From NCBI RefSeq assembly GCF_004300825.1, contig NZ_CP036250.1, positions 186,001 to 250,000 on the forward strand: DNA of 64,000 bases, given 5' to 3'. This document shows positions 54,338 to 61,881 of the stretch, in pieces. The position numbers were made by a program, and so were the translations under genes. Numbering within the stretch: position 1 is the stretch's first letter; each line of letters opens with the position of its first letter. The notes beneath the pieces were generated by a model, which was not told where the DNA came from, did no database searches, and was given only the letters and a program-made list of their open reading frames with translations. Origin of the DNA: Egicoccus halophilus. GTDB lineage: Bacteria > Actinomycetota > Nitriliruptoria > Nitriliruptorales > Nitriliruptoraceae.

Positions 54338-55108
54338 TCATCCCGCGACCTGCCTCGGCGAGCCGTCGCACCAGCGGCACCAGGGCTCGTCCGCGAGGTC
54401 GTACGAGCCGACCGGGGCGGGGTCGCCGCATGTAGAGCACCGAGGGCTGTCCTCTGCAGTGTCCCCCTCCCTCGACTCGACTCGTCTCGGCTCGACTCGA
54501 CTCGACTCCCCCCGGTGAACCCCCTGCGCATCCCCCATGCCAGGGGGATGCGACTCCGCGGGGTCGGGGGCCGCTCGGGCATCCCCCTGCGCATCCCCCT
54601 CCCGATGGGGGATAGGAGCCCCATCCGCAGGGGCATCCTCGACCGCGAACGTGAGGTCGGGACGGGCGCTGCCGATGCCGTGGGCGAAGTCGGGCGCGTG
54701 CGTCGCCGCGAGCCGGTAGGCCTCGCGCTTGAGCGGTGTCTCGGCGACCTGGAGGAACAGCGCCACGGCCGGCCCCATCGCGCGGTTGACCTTCACCTCG
54801 CCGGTGCGAGGGTCCGTGCCGTGCTTGAGCGGACGGTCCCGCAGCGCGCGACGGTCGAGCACGACCTCGGCCTCCGGGTCGTAGGACGCGATGCCGAGGC
54901 GGTCCAGCTCGTCGAACGCGGCGAGCACCTCGTCCTCGCTCATGCCGGTGTCGAGCGCGACCTGACCGGCGGACAGCTCGTAGAGCCCCTCGCTGATTCG
55001 GGCGCGGCACGTCCACACGTAGAACGCGGTCACCTGCGCGTCACGCGACGCGCGGCGCATCTCTCGTCCCCACACGTTCGGGGACACCTGATGGAAGCGG
55101 GCAGGCAT
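54338..55108 (-). CDS. Replication initiator-like winged-helix protein
   Basis: 256 residues. The N-terminal ~110 residues (FHQVSPNVWGREMRRASRDAQ, then LYELSAGQVALDTGMSEDEV and ELDRLGIASYDPEAEVV) have the winged-helix layout of phage replisome organiser/initiator proteins. The middle third is low complexity, and the C-terminus is a zinc ribbon (CSTCGD and CRWCDG). Two notable DNA features lie inside the low-complexity part: a CTCGA pentanucleotide run (54471-54510) and a cluster of GCATCCCCC motifs (54528-54610). The ATG at 55108 has AGGGG upstream. The function is inferred by fold resemblance only. Confidence 0.65.
   Translation of the reverse strand: MPARFHQVSPNVWGREMRRASRDAQVTAFYVWTCRARISEGLYELSAGQVALDTGMSEDEVLAAFDELDRLGIASYDPEAEVVLDRRALRDRPLKHGTDPRTGEVKVNRAMGPAVALFLQVAETPLKREAYRLAATHAPDFAHGIGSARPDLTFAVEDAPADGAPIPHREGDAQGDARAAPDPAESHPPGMGDAQGVHRGESSRVEPRRVESREGDTAEDSPRCSTCGDPAPVGSYDLADEPWCRWCDGSPRQVAG
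54471..54510. repeat. CTCGA pentanucleotide microsatellite in initiator-like gene
   Basis: Eight consecutive 5-bp units, five exactly CTCGA and three with a changed base (CTCGT, CTCGG, CTCCC). The unit is not a multiple of three, so gain or loss of one unit would shift the frame before the C-terminal zinc ribbon. Confidence 0.85.
54528..54610. repeat. GCATCCCCC motif cluster, candidate origin
   Basis: GCATCCCCC occurs at 54528, 54579 and 54591, and inverted at 54543-54551, with partial copies near 54604-54610. The pair at 54528/54543 forms a stem. Placement within an initiator gene is typical of phage and plasmid origins. Confidence 0.5.
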
Positions 55109-55128
55109 CGGAGAGCCCCTCTCGGCCG

Positions 55129-55344
55129 TCAGGCGTGGTCGGGGGCGCTCACGAACCGAGCGAGCGCGTCACGGCTCACACGGAACGCACGGCCGAGCCG
55201 GATGACCGGCAGCTCGCCTCGGTGGACGAGTTCGTAGACCGTGGACCGGTCGCACCGCAGGAACGCGGCGACCTCGTCGACACGGAGAACGTCGGGCAGG
55301 GAGTCGAGGCTCGACGCCTCGGGCTGGCTACGCATCGGGAACAC
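55129..55344 (-). CDS. Excisionase-like helix-turn-helix protein
   Basis: 71 residues (68 if the ATG at 55335 is used). It is a MerR-type winged helix of the excisionase/HTH_17 class: VLRVDEVAAFLRCDRSTVYELV, then GELPVIRLGRAFRVSRDAL. Such proteins direct excision with the integrase or regulate early genes. It is the first gene of the leftward operon and faces the integrase across a 240-base control region. Confidence 0.85.
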   Translation of the reverse strand: MFPMRSQPEASSLDSLPDVLRVDEVAAFLRCDRSTVYELVHRGELPVIRLGRAFRVSRDALARFVSAPDHA

Positions 55345-55430
55345 CGTTCGTCAGGGCCGCGCGTCACGACGCGCAGCCGCTCCGGTGTCCCTCCCGGTGC
55401 CGAGAGCGCCCGGCGCTCCCGATGCCGGGG

Positions 55431-55459
55431 ACCATACGGCCGACGAAGCGGGACGTCAA
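55431..55459 (-). promoter_or_regulatory. Leftward sigma70-like promoter of xis operon
   Basis: On the minus strand TTGACG (55454-55459) and TATGGT (55431-55436) are separated by exactly 17 bases. It is the best consensus promoter in the window and should drive the leftward operon. Confidence 0.65.
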
Positions 55460-55464
55460 TCACC

Positions 55465-55494
55465 CTGACCACACGGTGCGGAACCGTGTACGGT
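55465..55494 (+). promoter_or_regulatory. Rightward promoter with operator palindrome, for integrase
   Basis: CTGACC (55465-55470) and TACGGT (55489-55494) are 18 bases apart. The spacer holds the inverted repeat ACACGGT-N5-ACCGTGT (55471-55489), so a bound protein would block RNA polymerase. The promoter hexamers are weaker than the leftward pair. Confidence 0.5.
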
Positions 55495-55584
55495 CCTGGC
55501 ACACGATGCCGCTTGGCGGCTCGTTTCAGCAAACGAGACGGTCCGTGGACACGGCGACGGACACGGGCAGCGGGAGGGACACCG

Positions 55585-56814
55585 ATGCGGGGCACCATCG
55601 AGCGCTACGAGACGAAGGCCGGGGAGCGGCTCTACCGCATCCGGTGGGACCTGCCGACGGGCTCGGACGGGCGGCGTCGGCAGCGGACGCGGCGCGGGTT
55701 CCGGACGAAGCGCGAGGCGTCCGCCGCGCTCGCGGAGCTGCTCCACGAACAGGCGAACCGAGGGCGTCCCTCGGTCCGGTCGACGGTCACGCTCGACGAG
55801 TACGCGCGTGGGTGGCTCGACCAGCGCCGCGACCTGCGGCCGACCGCGAGGGACAACCTGACCACGGCGCTCGTCCACGTCCTCCCGCGGCTCGGGGCGC
55901 GTCGGGTACAGGAGGTCACCCCCGAGGACGTCGCGACGCTCTACGTCGACCTCGCGGAGCGTGGGAAGCGGGCGGGCACGTGCCGTACCGCCGGGGTCAC
56001 GTGCGCCGAGCACGGCTGCACCCCGGAGCGGCACCAGGGGCTGTCCGAGAAGTCGGTCGGGCACGTCCACGCGGCGCTACGTGCCATCCTCGCGGCGGCG
56101 GTCGAGGACGGGCTCATCGCGAGCAACCCGGCGGACACGAAGCGGGCGAAGCAAGCGCGGGCGCGCGGCGGCAAGACGTCCGCGAAGGTCACCGAGGACC
56201 GCTGCTGGTCGACCGAGCAGGCGCGCGCGTTCATCGACGCGACGAGCGAGGACCGGCTCGGGGCGCTGTGGACGACGCTGCTCGGGACCGGGCTGCGCCG
56301 GGGCGAGGCGCTCGCGCTCCGGTGGGAGGACGTCGACCTCGACGCGGGCACGCTCCACGTCCGCCGCACCGTGACCGCGGTGCGCGGGCAGCTCGTCGAG
56401 GCGGACGGCGGCAAGACGGACGCGGCGACGCGACGCATCGTGCTCGGGGACGACCTCGTCGCGCTGCTGCGGGCGCACCGGGCTCGGCAGGTTGAGGAGC
56501 GGCTCGCGGCCGGCCCCGCGTGGCAGGACACCGACGCGATGTTCACCGAGGTCGACGGCCGGCCGCTCCACCCGAACAAGGCGTCGACGACGTTCACACG
56601 CGCAGCCGCAGCGGCCGGGCTCCCGGCCATCGGCGTCCACGGGCTGCGCCACACACACGCGACGATGCTGCTCCGTGCGGGGGTGCCGATTCCGGCTGTC
56701 GCGCAGCGGCTCGGGCACGCGAATCCGGCCATCACGCTGGCCGTCTACAGCCACGCGCTACCCGCGGACGACGCACTCGCGGCCGACGCGACGGGGCGTG
56801 TCCTGTTCGCTTAG
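55585..56814 (+). CDS. Tyrosine recombinase (integrase) of the element
   Basis: 409 residues from the ATG at 55585 (GGGAGGG upstream). An arm-binding N-terminal domain (AP2-like, residues 1-60) and core-binding domain (65-180) lead to the catalytic domain with R238 (GLRRGEAL), H352 and R355 (HGLRH), H378 (LGH) and nucleophile Y388. An insertion at residues 133-150 has three Cys and two His with zinc-finger-like spacing. It would recombine the 56-bp core in tRNA-Ser. It lies close to the intact tRNA end, as is usual. Confidence 0.95.
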   Translation: MRGTIERYETKAGERLYRIRWDLPTGSDGRRRQRTRRGFRTKREASAALAELLHEQANRGRPSVRSTVTLDEYARGWLDQRRDLRPTARDNLTTALVHVLPRLGARRVQEVTPEDVATLYVDLAERGKRAGTCRTAGVTCAEHGCTPERHQGLSEKSVGHVHAALRAILAAAVEDGLIASNPADTKRAKQARARGGKTSAKVTEDRCWSTEQARAFIDATSEDRLGALWTTLLGTGLRRGEALALRWEDVDLDAGTLHVRRTVTAVRGQLVEADGGKTDAATRRIVLGDDLVALLRAHRARQVEERLAAGPAWQDTDAMFTEVDGRPLHPNKASTTFTRAAAAAGLPAIGVHGLRHTHATMLLRAGVPIPAVAQRLGHANPAITLAVYSHALPADDALAADATGRVLFA

Positions 56815-56836
56815 GGCCAGCCGCCAGAGAGCTGCT

Positions 56837-57307
56837 CTACCCGTCGGTCTCGTAGGTGACCTCGCGCGCGCGTGCCATGAGCGCGTCGAGTGCGTCGTGG
56901 ACCTGCGCCCGACTAGTGGCGGGCGAGCCGTCCTCGTCCTCGGGATGCACCAACCCCATCGAGCGCGTCGACGTTCGCACGTACAGCGAGAACAGGTGGT
57001 AGGCGTGCTCCGCCAGCGTCCGGGTCTCGGCATCGGGGTGCGCGACGGCGATCCGCCGCAGCTTGTCGAGGTGGGTCTGAGACACCTCGGTCCCGACCGC
57101 CTCTAGGCGACCCTCGGTCGTTATCTCCAGGTCGGTCGCCTGAACCTCTAGGCCGACGACGGCCGACACCGTTTCGTCGAGCCAGCGCCGCAGCTCTCGG
57201 GCCTGTTCGGCCCGCTCGCTACCGCGTTGGGCGAGCCGCGCGCCCAACCAGACGCCGCCTAGGGACGCGATCCCCACGAGCACGGCCGCCGCCAGTTCTC
57301 CGAGCAC
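56837..57307 (-). CDS. Single-span membrane protein of the element, unknown
   Basis: 156 residues from the GTG at 57307, chosen for AGGGGG seven bases upstream; a TTG at 57361 would place the right arm repeat inside the gene. An N-terminal span (residues ~4-22) is followed by a charged helical region with coiled-coil character (RGSERAEQARELRRWLDETV). It is separated from the integrase stop by 22 bases and points the other way, the position of accessory or exclusion genes in phages. Function unknown. Confidence 0.65.
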   Translation of the reverse strand: MLGELAAAVLVGIASLGGVWLGARLAQRGSERAEQARELRRWLDETVSAVVGLEVQATDLEITTEGRLEAVGTEVSQTHLDKLRRIAVAHPDAETRTLAEHAYHLFSLYVRTSTRSMGLVHPEDEDGSPATSRAQVHDALDALMARAREVTYETDG

Positions 57308-57328
57308 CTGGAACCCCCTGACCGCCGA

Positions 57329-57353
57329 TTCGTGTCCACCTTGTGTCCACGGA
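57329..57353. repeat. Right arm-type repeat (two GTGTCCAC sites)
   Basis: Matches 51370-51394 at 23 of 25 bases, same orientation, with GTGTCCAC twice at an 11-base period, about 80 bases inside attR. Probable integrase arm-binding sites. Confidence 0.65.
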
Positions 57354-57376
57354 GCCGGCAACGCCCGCTAGGCGAG

Positions 57377-57411
57377 GAACGCCCCGGCCGGCTCGGTCGG
57401 GGCGTTCTCGC
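57377..57411 (-). terminator. Element-borne terminator for tRNA-Ser
   Basis: GAACGCCCCG and CGGGGCGTTC arms form a 10-bp stem beyond the 3' end of tRNA-Ser, inside the element. It takes the place of the displaced hairpin at 51143-51171, with which it shares the core ACGCCCCGGCC. Confidence 0.6.
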
Positions 57412-57432
57412 TGGTCAAACGGTGATTCTATA

Positions 57433-57488
57433 GCGGAGGGTGGGGGATTCGAACCCCCGAGGGATGTGACTCCCAACACGGATTCCAG
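57433..57488. repeat. attR: 56-bp core within tRNA-Ser
   Basis: Exact copy of 51197-51252, forming the 3' part of the intact tRNA gene from the anticodon loop to the discriminator. Confidence 0.95.
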
Positions 57489-57522
57489 CCGTGCGCCATA
57501 GGCCGGACTAGGCGAACCCTCC
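57434..57522 (-). tRNA. tRNA-Ser(GGA)
   Basis: An 89-base class II tRNA. Acceptor GGAGGGT/ACCCTCC, anticodon stem CACGG/CCGTG with loop CTGGAAT (anticodon GGA), a long variable arm, T-arm GGGGG-TTCGAAT-CCCCC, discriminator G, no encoded CCA. Its 3' part is supplied by the integrated element and keeps the gene functional. Confidence 0.95.
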
Positions 57523-57575
57523 GTGCCGCCGTCCGGGCGGACCCGGGCGGAGCGGACGAGAGGGTACGCGCTCGC

Positions 57576-58418
57576 TCACCTGCCCGGCAACGTGGCCCGG
57601 TCCGAGTGGCGGAGATCGACCACCCCACCGTCCGCCTCGAGCACCGACAGCGGGTCCAGCGACGGCGGCGGCCACGGCCGCGCCGCCTCGCCCAGCATGG
57701 CCACCAGGCGCCGTGCGTTGCGGACCGCGTGTCCCGCGGCGTCGTTGTTGAAGAACACCCAGGCCGCGGTGCCGGCGGCGGCGACCTCGCGCAACCGTTC
57801 GGCCCAGGGCCGCAGCTCGTCGTCGCGGTAGTCGTGGCGGTAGGCATCCTCCGACAGCCCGTGGAAGCGAACGTAGACGTGGTCGCCGGTCGCGACGAGC
57901 TCGTGACGCCGGGTCAGCGACGACGACAACCACACGTGCGCCGCGCCGTGGGCGTCGAGCAGGGCGTAGGTGTCGGGGTGGAACCAGTCGTCGTCGCGGA
58001 ACTCGAACGCGTAGCGGTGGGTCGGCGGCAGCAGCTCGAGGAACTCGCGCAGCCGGTCGAGGTTGCGCCGGAAGTTCGGCGGCAACTGCCACAGGATCAC
58101 CGCCGTGCGCTCGAGCACCGGGACCAGCGGCGCGAAGAACCGCCCGACGGCCTCGTGGGCACCGCGCAGCTTGAGCCGGTGGGTGATGAACTGGCTGCCC
58201 TTGAGCACGAACTCGAACCCGGGCGGCGCGGTGTCGCGCCAGCGTTCGGCGGCGGTCTCGCGGGCCAGTCGGTAGAAGGTGGCGTTGACCTCGACGGTCG
58301 GGAACCAGCCGACGTAGTGCGACAGCCACTTCCCGGGCCCGACGCCGGGCGGGTAGACCTCGCCGCGCCAGTCGTCGTACTGCCAGCCGCTGGTGCCGAC
58401 CCGCACCTCGCCCGCCAC
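57576..58418 (-). CDS. DUF72 protein
   Basis: 280 residues from the GTG at 58418 with GGGAGGG upstream. It has the DUF72 TIM-barrel pattern: VGTSGWQYDDWRGEVYP at the start, VEVNATFYR, FKGSQFITH-like FVLKGSQFITH, and FEFRDDDWF. The fold is typical of a metal-dependent endonuclease-like barrel, but no activity is established for the family. Its 3' end is 53 bases upstream of tRNA-Ser in the same direction. Confidence 0.92.
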   Translation of the reverse strand: MAGEVRVGTSGWQYDDWRGEVYPPGVGPGKWLSHYVGWFPTVEVNATFYRLARETAAERWRDTAPPGFEFVLKGSQFITHRLKLRGAHEAVGRFFAPLVPVLERTAVILWQLPPNFRRNLDRLREFLELLPPTHRYAFEFRDDDWFHPDTYALLDAHGAAHVWLSSSLTRRHELVATGDHVYVRFHGLSEDAYRHDYRDDELRPWAERLREVAAAGTAAWVFFNNDAAGHAVRNARRLVAMLGEAARPWPPPSLDPLSVLEADGGVVDLRHSDRATLPGR

Positions 58419-58551
58419 GACGCCCTCCCGGAGTCGTCTCCTCGGACGAGGGTAGGGTCGCCCGCCCGAGTTGCTCCTCCACCCCCCGGCCACCCGTCGG
58501 TTCGCCCGTCGTCCGGCCACGACGGCGGGCCGTACCCAGGAGATCCGCGCG

Positions 58552-59586
58552 GTGACCGACACCCCGCCCCTCGATGCCGCGACCGCTGGCCGCTACGCCC
58601 GCGCGGGGCTGGCCAACGTGGCCCGCGAGTACCCCAACCACCCGATGCACCTGCTGCTCGGTCCCGACGACGTCGGTGCGACGCCCTCCGCGCTGCATCC
58701 GCTGTTCTTCGGCAGCTACGACTGGCACTCGTCCGTGCACCAGCACTGGATGCTCGTGCGGCTGCTGCGGCGCTTCCCCGAGCTCGACGAGGGGCCGGCC
58801 GTGCGCGACTGGTTCACCACCCGCTGCACGCCCGAGGCGGTGGCGACCGAGGCCGCCTACCTCGGTGATCCGGCCCGTCGCGGTTGGGAGCGGCCCTACG
58901 GGTGGGCGTGGCTGCTCACGCTCGCGGCCGAACTGCACGTCGCCGCCCGGGACGACGCCCTGCGCGGGATCGCCGACGAGCTCGCCGGCTGGGCGGCGAC
59001 CCTGACGCCGTTGGTCGAGGTGGTCCGGGGCCGCTGCGTCGACTGGCTGGCGACGACGACCTACCCGCAGCGCAGCGGGACCCACGCGAACTCCGCGTTC
59101 GCATGCGGGCTGCTGCACGACGCGGCGGCGGCCACCGGTGACGCGGCGGTCACGGCGGCCGTCGGTGAGGCGGCGCTGCGGTGGTACGGCCGCGACGCGG
59201 GCTACCTCGCCGCGTTCGAGCCCTCCGCCAACGACTTCCTGTCCCCGGCGCTGGTCGAGGCCGACCTGCTGCGGCGGATCCTCGGCCCGGCCGAGTTCGC
59301 CGGCTGGTTCCACCGCTTCCTGCCCGATCCGTCCCCGCTGGCCGAGCCGGCGGTGGTCAGCGACCGCACCGACCCGCAGACGGTCCACCTCGACGGGCTC
59401 AACCTCAGTAGGGCCTGGTGCTGGTCGGCCATCGCCGACGCGTTGCCGGCCGGTGACCCGGTCGTCGACCTCGCCGCCGATGCCGCCGCCCGGCACCGCG
59501 ACGCGGCGCTGCCCGCGGTCCTCGGTGGCGACTACGTCGGCGAGCACTGGCTGCCGACCTTCGCGGTGTACCTGCTCGACCGCTGA
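58552..59586 (+). CDS. DUF2891 protein
   Basis: 344 residues from the GTG at 58552 (AGGAG upstream). The family features are present: PNHPMHLLLGPDD, HPLFFGSYDWHSSVHQHWML near residue 60, WERPYGWAWLL, and NDFLSPALVEADLL. The many His, Trp and Asp residues suggest an alpha/alpha-barrel hydrolase-like fold, but the activity is unknown. It is divergent from the DUF72 gene (133-base gap) and followed by the beta-propeller lipoprotein. Confidence 0.92.
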   Translation: MTDTPPLDAATAGRYARAGLANVAREYPNHPMHLLLGPDDVGATPSALHPLFFGSYDWHSSVHQHWMLVRLLRRFPELDEGPAVRDWFTTRCTPEAVATEAAYLGDPARRGWERPYGWAWLLTLAAELHVAARDDALRGIADELAGWAATLTPLVEVVRGRCVDWLATTTYPQRSGTHANSAFACGLLHDAAAATGDAAVTAAVGEAALRWYGRDAGYLAAFEPSANDFLSPALVEADLLRRILGPAEFAGWFHRFLPDPSPLAEPAVVSDRTDPQTVHLDGLNLSRAWCWSAIADALPAGDPVVDLAADAAARHRDAALPAVLGGDYVGEHWLPTFAVYLLDR

Positions 59587-59689
59587 CCCCGCCGTGCCCC
59601 CGGGACGACCGTGGTCCGACAGCCGCGGGAACCCGGGGGCCCCGGCCGACGTCCGACCGGTGGAGGACGAACCGTCGGAGGAGCCCGGG

Positions 59690-61810
59690 ATGCGCCGCTG
59701 GACCGCCACCACCCTGCCACTGCTGGTGGTGCTCACCGCCTGCACGGCCGCGCCGCCGCCCGAGGAACCGGCCGCCCGTTCCACGCCGCGCACGCCGGCA
59801 CCCGCCGGTGAGACGGACGCGTTCGCGCTGCCGGGCGACCTGCAGCTCGCCGCCGCGCTGCAGCCGTTCGACGCCTGTGACGACCTGCTCGACCACCTGC
59901 GCACGCAGGCACTGGAGCAGGTCGGCCCGTGGGGGCTCGGCGGCGGTGGCGGCGGCTGGCGGATGACCGGTGAGGAGTTCGCCGTCGAGGACGCCGGTGA
60001 CGAGACCGCGGCGGACACCGCCATGGACGCGGCACCGGCCGCCGGCGCGGCCGACGCCACGGTCGAGCACAGCACCACCAACGTGCAGGAGGCCGGCGTC
60101 GACGAGCCCGACCGGGTCAAGACCGACGGCGACCGGCTCTACGTCGCCGACGACGCGTGGCTGCGCATCCTCGACGTCACCGGCGACGAGCCCGAGCAGA
60201 CCGGCGAGCTGCGCATGCGCGACGCCTGGGACGCGCAGCTGCTGCTCGACGGGGACCGGCTGCTGGTCACCTCCTCGGCACCGCACGTGCTGCCGTTCGC
60301 CGGCGAGCGAATCGCGGACTCGATGCCCTACGGCGGCAGCGTCACCACCCTGACGCTGGTCGACGTCAGCGACCCGAGCGCCCCGGAGGTCACCGAACGG
60401 CTGACGCTGGACGGCATGACCGTCTCGGCGCGGCTCGTCGACGGGGTGGCGCGGGTCGTGGTGCGCACCGAGGCCGGCGTCGACCTGCCCTGGAGCTACC
60501 CGGAGGGCAACGGCCTGCGGGCCGAGCGGCGCGCAACCGAGGCCAACCGCCAGCTCGTGCGCGAGTCGGCGGTCGCGGACTGGCTGCCGTACTTCGTGCA
60601 CGAGACCGCCGGCGGCGACACCTCCGAACGCACCCTGCTGGCCTGCGACCAGGTCGCCCGTCCGGAGACGTTCGCCGGCCTCGGGCTGCTGTCGGTGCTC
60701 ACGGTCGACCTCACCGACGGTGACCTCGAACCCGATGCCGGCGGGGTCGGGATCCTCGCCGGCGGTGACACGGTCTACGCCTCGGCCGAGCAGCTGTTCG
60801 TCGCCACCACCCGCTGGGTCGACTGGGACGCGCTGTCGGACCGGGAGCGCCGCCGCGCCGCCGAGAAGACCCGCACCGAGATCCACGCCTTCGACATCAC
60901 CGACCCGGCCGCGACGTCCTACGTCGGCTCGGGTGAGGTGCCGGGGACCCTGCTCAACCAGTTCGCGATGTCGGCCCACGAGGGGCACCTGCGGGTCGCC
61001 ACCACCGTCGGTGACGCCGCCTGGTGGGGCGGCGACGAGCCCTCCGAGAGCGTGGTCAGCGTGCTCGACCTGTCCGAGCCGACCCTCCCGGTGGTCGGCT
61101 CCGTCGACGGGCTCGGGGTCACCGAACGCATCTACGCCGTCCGGTTCCTCGGCGACGTCGGCTACGTCGTCACCTTCCGCGAGACCGACCCGCTGTACAC
61201 GATCGACCTGCGCGAGCCGACCGAGCCGGAGGTCACCGGTGAGCTCAAGATCACCGGCTACTCCGCCTACCTGCATCCGGTCGGCGACGACCTGCTGCTC
61301 GGGGTCGGCCAGGACGCCGACCTCGACGGGCGCACGCTCGGGCTCCAGGTGTCGCTGTTCGACGTGTCCGACCCGGCAGCCCCGCAGCGGCTCGACCAGC
61401 TCACCGTCGCCGACGGCCACAGCGACAGCGAGTACGACCACCACGCGTTCCTGCACTGGCCGGCGACCGGACTGACCGTCGTGCCCTTCCAGCGCTGGAG
61501 CTGGGACGAGGAGACGCAGACCGAGGACAGCCACTCGGGCGCGCTCGGGTTCACCGCCACCCGCGCGGGCGGCATCGAGGAGGTGGCGCGCGTCTCGCAC
61601 GTGCCGCACCTGCGCCGCGAGGCCGAGGTGGCCGCCGATACGCCGTTCGACCAGACCAGCTCGGCGATGCCCTACGACTGGGCCTGGCAGGGTGCGATCA
61701 ACCGCTCGATGGTGCGCGGCGAGAAGCTGCTGACGATCTCGCGGGCCGGCGTCGGCGTGCACGAACTCGACACCCTCGAGGACGTCGGCTGGTACCGCTT
61801 CGCCGGCTGA
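59690..61810 (+). CDS. Beta-propeller lipoprotein
   Basis: 706 residues from the ATG at 59690 with GGAGGAG upstream. A lipobox LTAC places the lipidated Cys near residue 18. After a Pro/Ala linker, the rest matches the secreted C-terminal beta-propeller family: TTNVQEAGVDEPDRVKTDGDRLYV, repeated VDVSDPSAPEV and FDVSDPAAPQRL blades, and EYDHHAFLHW. It would sit outside the membrane and may bind proteins or polymers. The convergent gene begins 71 bases on; the gap is GC-rich with no clean hairpin. Confidence 0.9.
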   Translation: MRRWTATTLPLLVVLTACTAAPPPEEPAARSTPRTPAPAGETDAFALPGDLQLAAALQPFDACDDLLDHLRTQALEQVGPWGLGGGGGGWRMTGEEFAVEDAGDETAADTAMDAAPAAGAADATVEHSTTNVQEAGVDEPDRVKTDGDRLYVADDAWLRILDVTGDEPEQTGELRMRDAWDAQLLLDGDRLLVTSSAPHVLPFAGERIADSMPYGGSVTTLTLVDVSDPSAPEVTERLTLDGMTVSARLVDGVARVVVRTEAGVDLPWSYPEGNGLRAERRATEANRQLVRESAVADWLPYFVHETAGGDTSERTLLACDQVARPETFAGLGLLSVLTVDLTDGDLEPDAGGVGILAGGDTVYASAEQLFVATTRWVDWDALSDRERRRAAEKTRTEIHAFDITDPAATSYVGSGEVPGTLLNQFAMSAHEGHLRVATTVGDAAWWGGDEPSESVVSVLDLSEPTLPVVGSVDGLGVTERIYAVRFLGDVGYVVTFRETDPLYTIDLREPTEPEVTGELKITGYSAYLHPVGDDLLLGVGQDADLDGRTLGLQVSLFDVSDPAAPQRLDQLTVADGHSDSEYDHHAFLHWPATGLTVVPFQRWSWDEETQTEDSHSGALGFTATRAGGIEEVARVSHVPHLRREAEVAADTPFDQTSSAMPYDWAWQGAINRSMVRGEKLLTISRAGVGVHELDTLEDVGWYRFAG

Positions 61811-61881
61811 TCCGGCCGCCCGCGGCCTCGGACCCGGCCCGCCCCCGTCGGCCCCGGCCCGGCCCGGCGCCGCCCGGTCGC

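Larger units (their letters stand above)
51197..57488. mobile_element. 6.2-kb integrated element, phage-satellite-like, in tRNA-Ser
   Basis: The element lies between exact 56-bp direct repeats. It encodes tyrosine integrase, excisionase-like protein, replication initiator-like protein, actinophage-type major capsid protein, and four small genes. Portal, terminase, maturation protease and tail genes are absent. This compares with the small phiRv1/phiRv2-type elements of mycobacteria, which also hold capsid, replication and integration genes without tails. Gene order: left end with repeats, a leftward operon from the xis promoter, rightward integrase, and a leftward membrane protein gene at the right end. 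Repeat-to-repeat length is 6236 bp. Confidence 0.93.
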
